Shown here in pieces: positions 61,601 to 64,000 of a DNA stretch of 64,000 nucleotides. Source of the stretch: Gellertiella hungarica (GTDB taxonomy: Bacteria > Pseudomonadota > Alphaproteobacteria > Rhizobiales > Rhizobiaceae); NCBI RefSeq assembly GCF_014197145.1, contig NZ_JACIEZ010000009.1, forward strand, positions 113,347 to 177,346, written 5' to 3'. The notes beneath the pieces are model-generated. The model was given only the letters and a program-made list of their open reading frames with translations. It was not told the DNA's origin and did not search any database. The translations under genes were made by a program, and so were the position numbers. Every line of letters starts with the position of its first letter. Position 1 is the stretch's first letter.

Positions 61601-61755
61601 TTTTCCATAAGATTGATATTACGGAGCCGGGGCTATCGAAATGTGTTTATTTTCAGGCGCATAACTATTCAAGATACCGAGAGTTGTACGCAGTTGATTG
61701 ACAGCATTCCTTAATTTAATAAAATTCGAATTTTATTACCTACAAAACCACTTTT
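61589..61755 (+). repeat. Direct repeat flanking the cas9 leader
   Basis: The 16-mer CTACAAAACCACTTTT occurs at 61589-61604 and again at 61740-61755, the second ending 12 bp before the cas9 ATG. It is too far from any array to be called a CRISPR repeat. A duplicated leader or regulator site is possible. Confidence 0.6.
61698..61734 (+). promoter_or_regulatory. Candidate cas9 promoter with palindrome
   Basis: TTGACA (61698-61703) and TAAAAT (61720-61725) with 16 bp between them form a good sigma-70-like promoter 42 bp before the ATG. The perfect palindrome AAAATTCGAATTTT (61721-61734) overlaps the -10 box and start site and could bind a repressor. Confidence 0.6.
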
Positions 61756-61767
61756 TTGGAGACACTC

Positions 61768-63906
61768 ATGAAGCGGCACATATTCTCATTCGATATCGGA
61801 ACAAATTCAATAGGTTGGTGCGTTTTCGATCTGGATACGAAAGGCGAGCCTTATCGCATCCGGGATATCGGTGTCCGAATTTACTCCGATGGACGAGACC
61901 CGCAATCAAAAACCTCGCTTGCCGTTGCGCGCCGTGAGGCGAGGGCGATGGCGCGGCGTCGGGACCGGTATCTGCGGCGGCGCCGATCCATGCTGCGCAC
62001 GCTTTCAGAATTCGGGCTGATGCCCGAGGACAAGGCCGAACGGCAGAAATTGGTGCGGGAGCTGGGTGACCGGCCAAAGGAAAGCGGTATTGCCAGCGAT
62101 GTGCCCTATGCGCTGCGGCGCCGCGCACTGGACGAAAAGCTGCCTCTTTACCAGATTGGCCGGGCGCTCTTCCATCTGAACCAGCGGCGCGGCTTCAAGT
62201 CGAACCGCAAGACGGATAGCAAAGACAATGATCTCGGCAAGATCGCTACCGGCGTGCGGGAACTGCATGCGGAGATCCGCAAGAGCGACGCGCGGACCTA
62301 TGGCGAATATCTCGCCATGCGGCGCGAGGCAGGTCTCGTCGCGCGGCTGCGAGCAGGGTCTGATGCGCTGACCTCGGAAGGCTATGTCTTCTATCCGGAC
62401 CGCGCTCTGCTGGAAGCGGAATTCTTGGCCATCTGGAACGCGCAGGCGCAGCACTATCCGCAGATCATGACAGACGAACGCCGGGATCATCTGTTCCGCA
62501 TCATTTTCTACCAGCGCCCGTTGAAAAAGCCGAAAATCGGTGGATGTGCATTAAACCCGTTGGAAGAGCGCCTTGCGAAGGCGCATCCGCTGTTTCAGGA
62601 ATTTCGCCTCTATAAGGAAGTGAACGAACTGGAACTGGTTCTGCCCGATCAAAGCAAACGGAAACTGACGCTTGGAGAGCGCGACACGCTGATCAGCCTG
62701 TTGCGCAGCGCCCGTGAAATCGCATTTTCCAAGCTGCGCAAGGATCTGAAGCTTGCGCGGGATATCCGCTTCAACAAGGAGAGCGACAGTCGCCTGAAAC
62801 TCAAGGGCGACGAGGTGTATGCCTCCCTTGCCGACAAGAAGCGTATTGGTAATCGCTGGAGCCTTTTTTCCCGCGACGAGCAGTGGCGCATCATAAATCG
62901 TTTGCGCAATGAGGAAAATCCGGATGCACTCTATCGCTGGATCGAACAGGAGTTTTCGATCACCGGCGAACAGGCGGATGCGATTGCCAATTGCCCGCTG
63001 CCGGATGGCTATGGCCGGTACGGGGCTTCCGCCCTGGCCAATCTTCTCGAGGTACTGAAGAAGTCGGTCGTTACGGAGGCGGCAGCAGCAGAGGCCTGTG
63101 GCTATGACCATGCGCAGCTTGGTTACGACGGGGAAGGCGAGCCCTTTCTGCCGCCCTATCAGGAAATCCTAGAGCGTCACATTCCACCGGGTTCCGGCAA
63201 TCCGCTGGACATGAGCGAGGAGGGCCGGGAGCTGGTGCTCAATCATTTTCGCGACGGCAAGGATCGCGCCCCGCCGGTGGGTTATGACCTTTATCGCGGC
63301 CGGATCACCAACCCCACCGTCCATATCGGCCTCAATCAGTTGCGCCGTCTGGTGAACCGGCTGATCAAGCGGCATGGAAAGCCGGGAACAATCACCGTGG
63401 AACTGGCCCGCGATCTTCCGCTTTCCGACCTGCAGAGGGCCGAGAAAAACCGCGAGATTGCCCGAAACACCCGGGACGCGGAGCGGCGCTCTCGCATTCT
63501 GGAGGAGTTCAAGCAGAAGGATAATGGCGAAAACCGGATGTTGCTGAAGCTCTGGGAGGAGCTTAACCCGGCGAAGCCCGAAGACCGTGTCTGCATCTAT
63601 ACCGGCAAGGCGATCAGCATTTCGATGCTGTTTTCCGACGAGGTCGAGATCGACCATATCCTGCCCTGGTCCCGGACGCTGGATGACAGCCAGGCGAACC
63701 GCATTTTATGCCTTCGCTCTGCAAACCGGGTGAAGCGCAACCGCGCACCGGCGGAGGTGACGGAATGGCAGGCTGATTATGACGCGATCGTTGCCCGCGC
63801 CGCACGACTGCCGAAAAACAAGCGCTGGCGCTTCGCCGCCGACGCCATGCAGCGTTTCGAAGCAGAAGGTGGCTTTCTCGCCCGTCAACTGGTGGATACC
63901 CAATAT
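61768..63906 (+). pseudogene. cas9: cas9 (type II-C), 5' part, interrupted by an insertion sequence
   Basis: Cas9 residues 1-713 are intact. RuvC-I is FSFDIGTNSIGWCVFD (Asp 9), and the arginine-rich bridge helix runs from about 55 (RRDRYLRRRRSMLRTL). A REC region follows; RuvC-II is TVELARD (Glu 545). The HNH is complete with Asp 629, His 630, Asn 644 and Asn 653 (VEIDHILPWSRTLDD). After VDTQY the frame runs into IS21-like DNA and stops at 63,972. II-C Cas9 proteins are usually about 1,000-1,100 residues, so RuvC-III and the PAM-interacting domain are missing. GGAG precedes ATG 61768. The product should be unable to cleave DNA normally. Confidence 0.88.
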
Positions 63907-64000
63907 GTCAACGGCGGAGTAAAAACCGGCCACTTGGCGGCGCAAAAGTCGGCCACCTTGGCGCGCGCATGAGACCCGCGGGAGGGCGTAGCCCGAGCGG
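63906..64000. mobile_element. Left end of an IS21-family-like insertion sequence
   Basis: The Cas9 frame changes abruptly at TGTCAACGG. Two tandem, similar blocks follow: GGCGG-AGTAAAAACCGGCCACTTGG (63913-63937) and GGCGG-CGCAAAAGTCGGCCACCTTGG (63936-63961). A TG start with repeated GGCGG..AAAA..GGCCAC blocks is what I know of IS21-type ends (istA/istB elements). The transposase genes and far end lie outside the window, so the family call is from terminal sequence only. Confidence 0.65.

Noticed and set aside
61589..61755. CTACAAAACCACTTTT pair as a degenerate CRISPR array
   Set aside because: Only two copies, 151 bp apart start to start, without repeat-spacer periodicity; listed as a direct repeat instead.

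Overview
The window looks like a chromosomal segment of a Rhizobiaceae-type alphaproteobacterium. The evidence is high GC, a nucleoside-salvage and BMP-type ABC transporter block in a rhizobial arrangement, a rhizobial-type Upp, many ATGA/GTGA gene overlaps, and a type II-C cas9. The exact genus cannot be read from the sequence alone.

Layout. (1) 1-12.4 kb is core chromosome. The end of deoB, then add and upp, run on the plus strand and face a long minus-strand unit: BMP substrate-binding protein, ABC ATPase, two permeases, cdd, purine nucleoside phosphorylase, deoC and deoA. Together these import nucleosides and degrade them to bases and central metabolites. msrA and a small membrane protein follow. 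(2) A class II tRNA-Ser(GGA) at 12.65 kb marks the change to accessory DNA. (3) 13.1-16.0 kb is a complete mercury-resistance unit (merR, then merT-merP-merF-merA) with a textbook 19-bp-spacer mer promoter. (4) 16.0-20.0 kb is a serine-recombinase module plus an XRE repressor/ImmA-type protease pair with a visible palindromic operator. (5) 20.0-42.7 kb is a phage-like element. It holds early/unknown genes, a replication and recombination set (Sak4-like ATPase, candidate SSB, helicase, Cas4-like nuclease, PrimPol-helicase, RuvC-like resolvase), an unusual repeat-rich 430-bp non-coding block, packaging and head genes (terminases, portal, protease, capsid, connectors), and a lysis cassette (M15 peptidase, Rz, overlapping Rz1). 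No tail gene is present.

(6) 42.7-56.8 kb, all on the minus strand, is a defence block. It contains a two-gene CBASS (HNH-SAVED effector Cap5 plus a CD-NTase). Beside it is a four-gene methylation-type operon (DUF499 ATPase, small protein, DUF1156 DNA methyltransferase, PLD-SNF2 helicase) headed by a WYL (BrxR/CapW-like) regulator with a candidate palindromic operator. (7) 56.9-59.9 kb carries a second copy of the element's AlpA-like regulator, another HTH protein, and a tyrosine recombinase with an unusual HTH/zinc-finger N-terminus. (8) 60.2-64.0 kb has a secreted ClpP-like protein, a candidate tracrRNA, and a type II-C cas9 cut after residue 713 by what looks like the left end of an IS21-family insertion sequence.

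The most interesting reading is that a capsid-encoding but tail-less mobile element carries two anti-phage systems between its lysis genes and an AlpA/integrase end. That is the gene logic of a capsid-forming phage satellite, or of a prophage whose tail module was replaced by defence cargo. The native CRISPR-Cas9 system next door has been inactivated by insertion.
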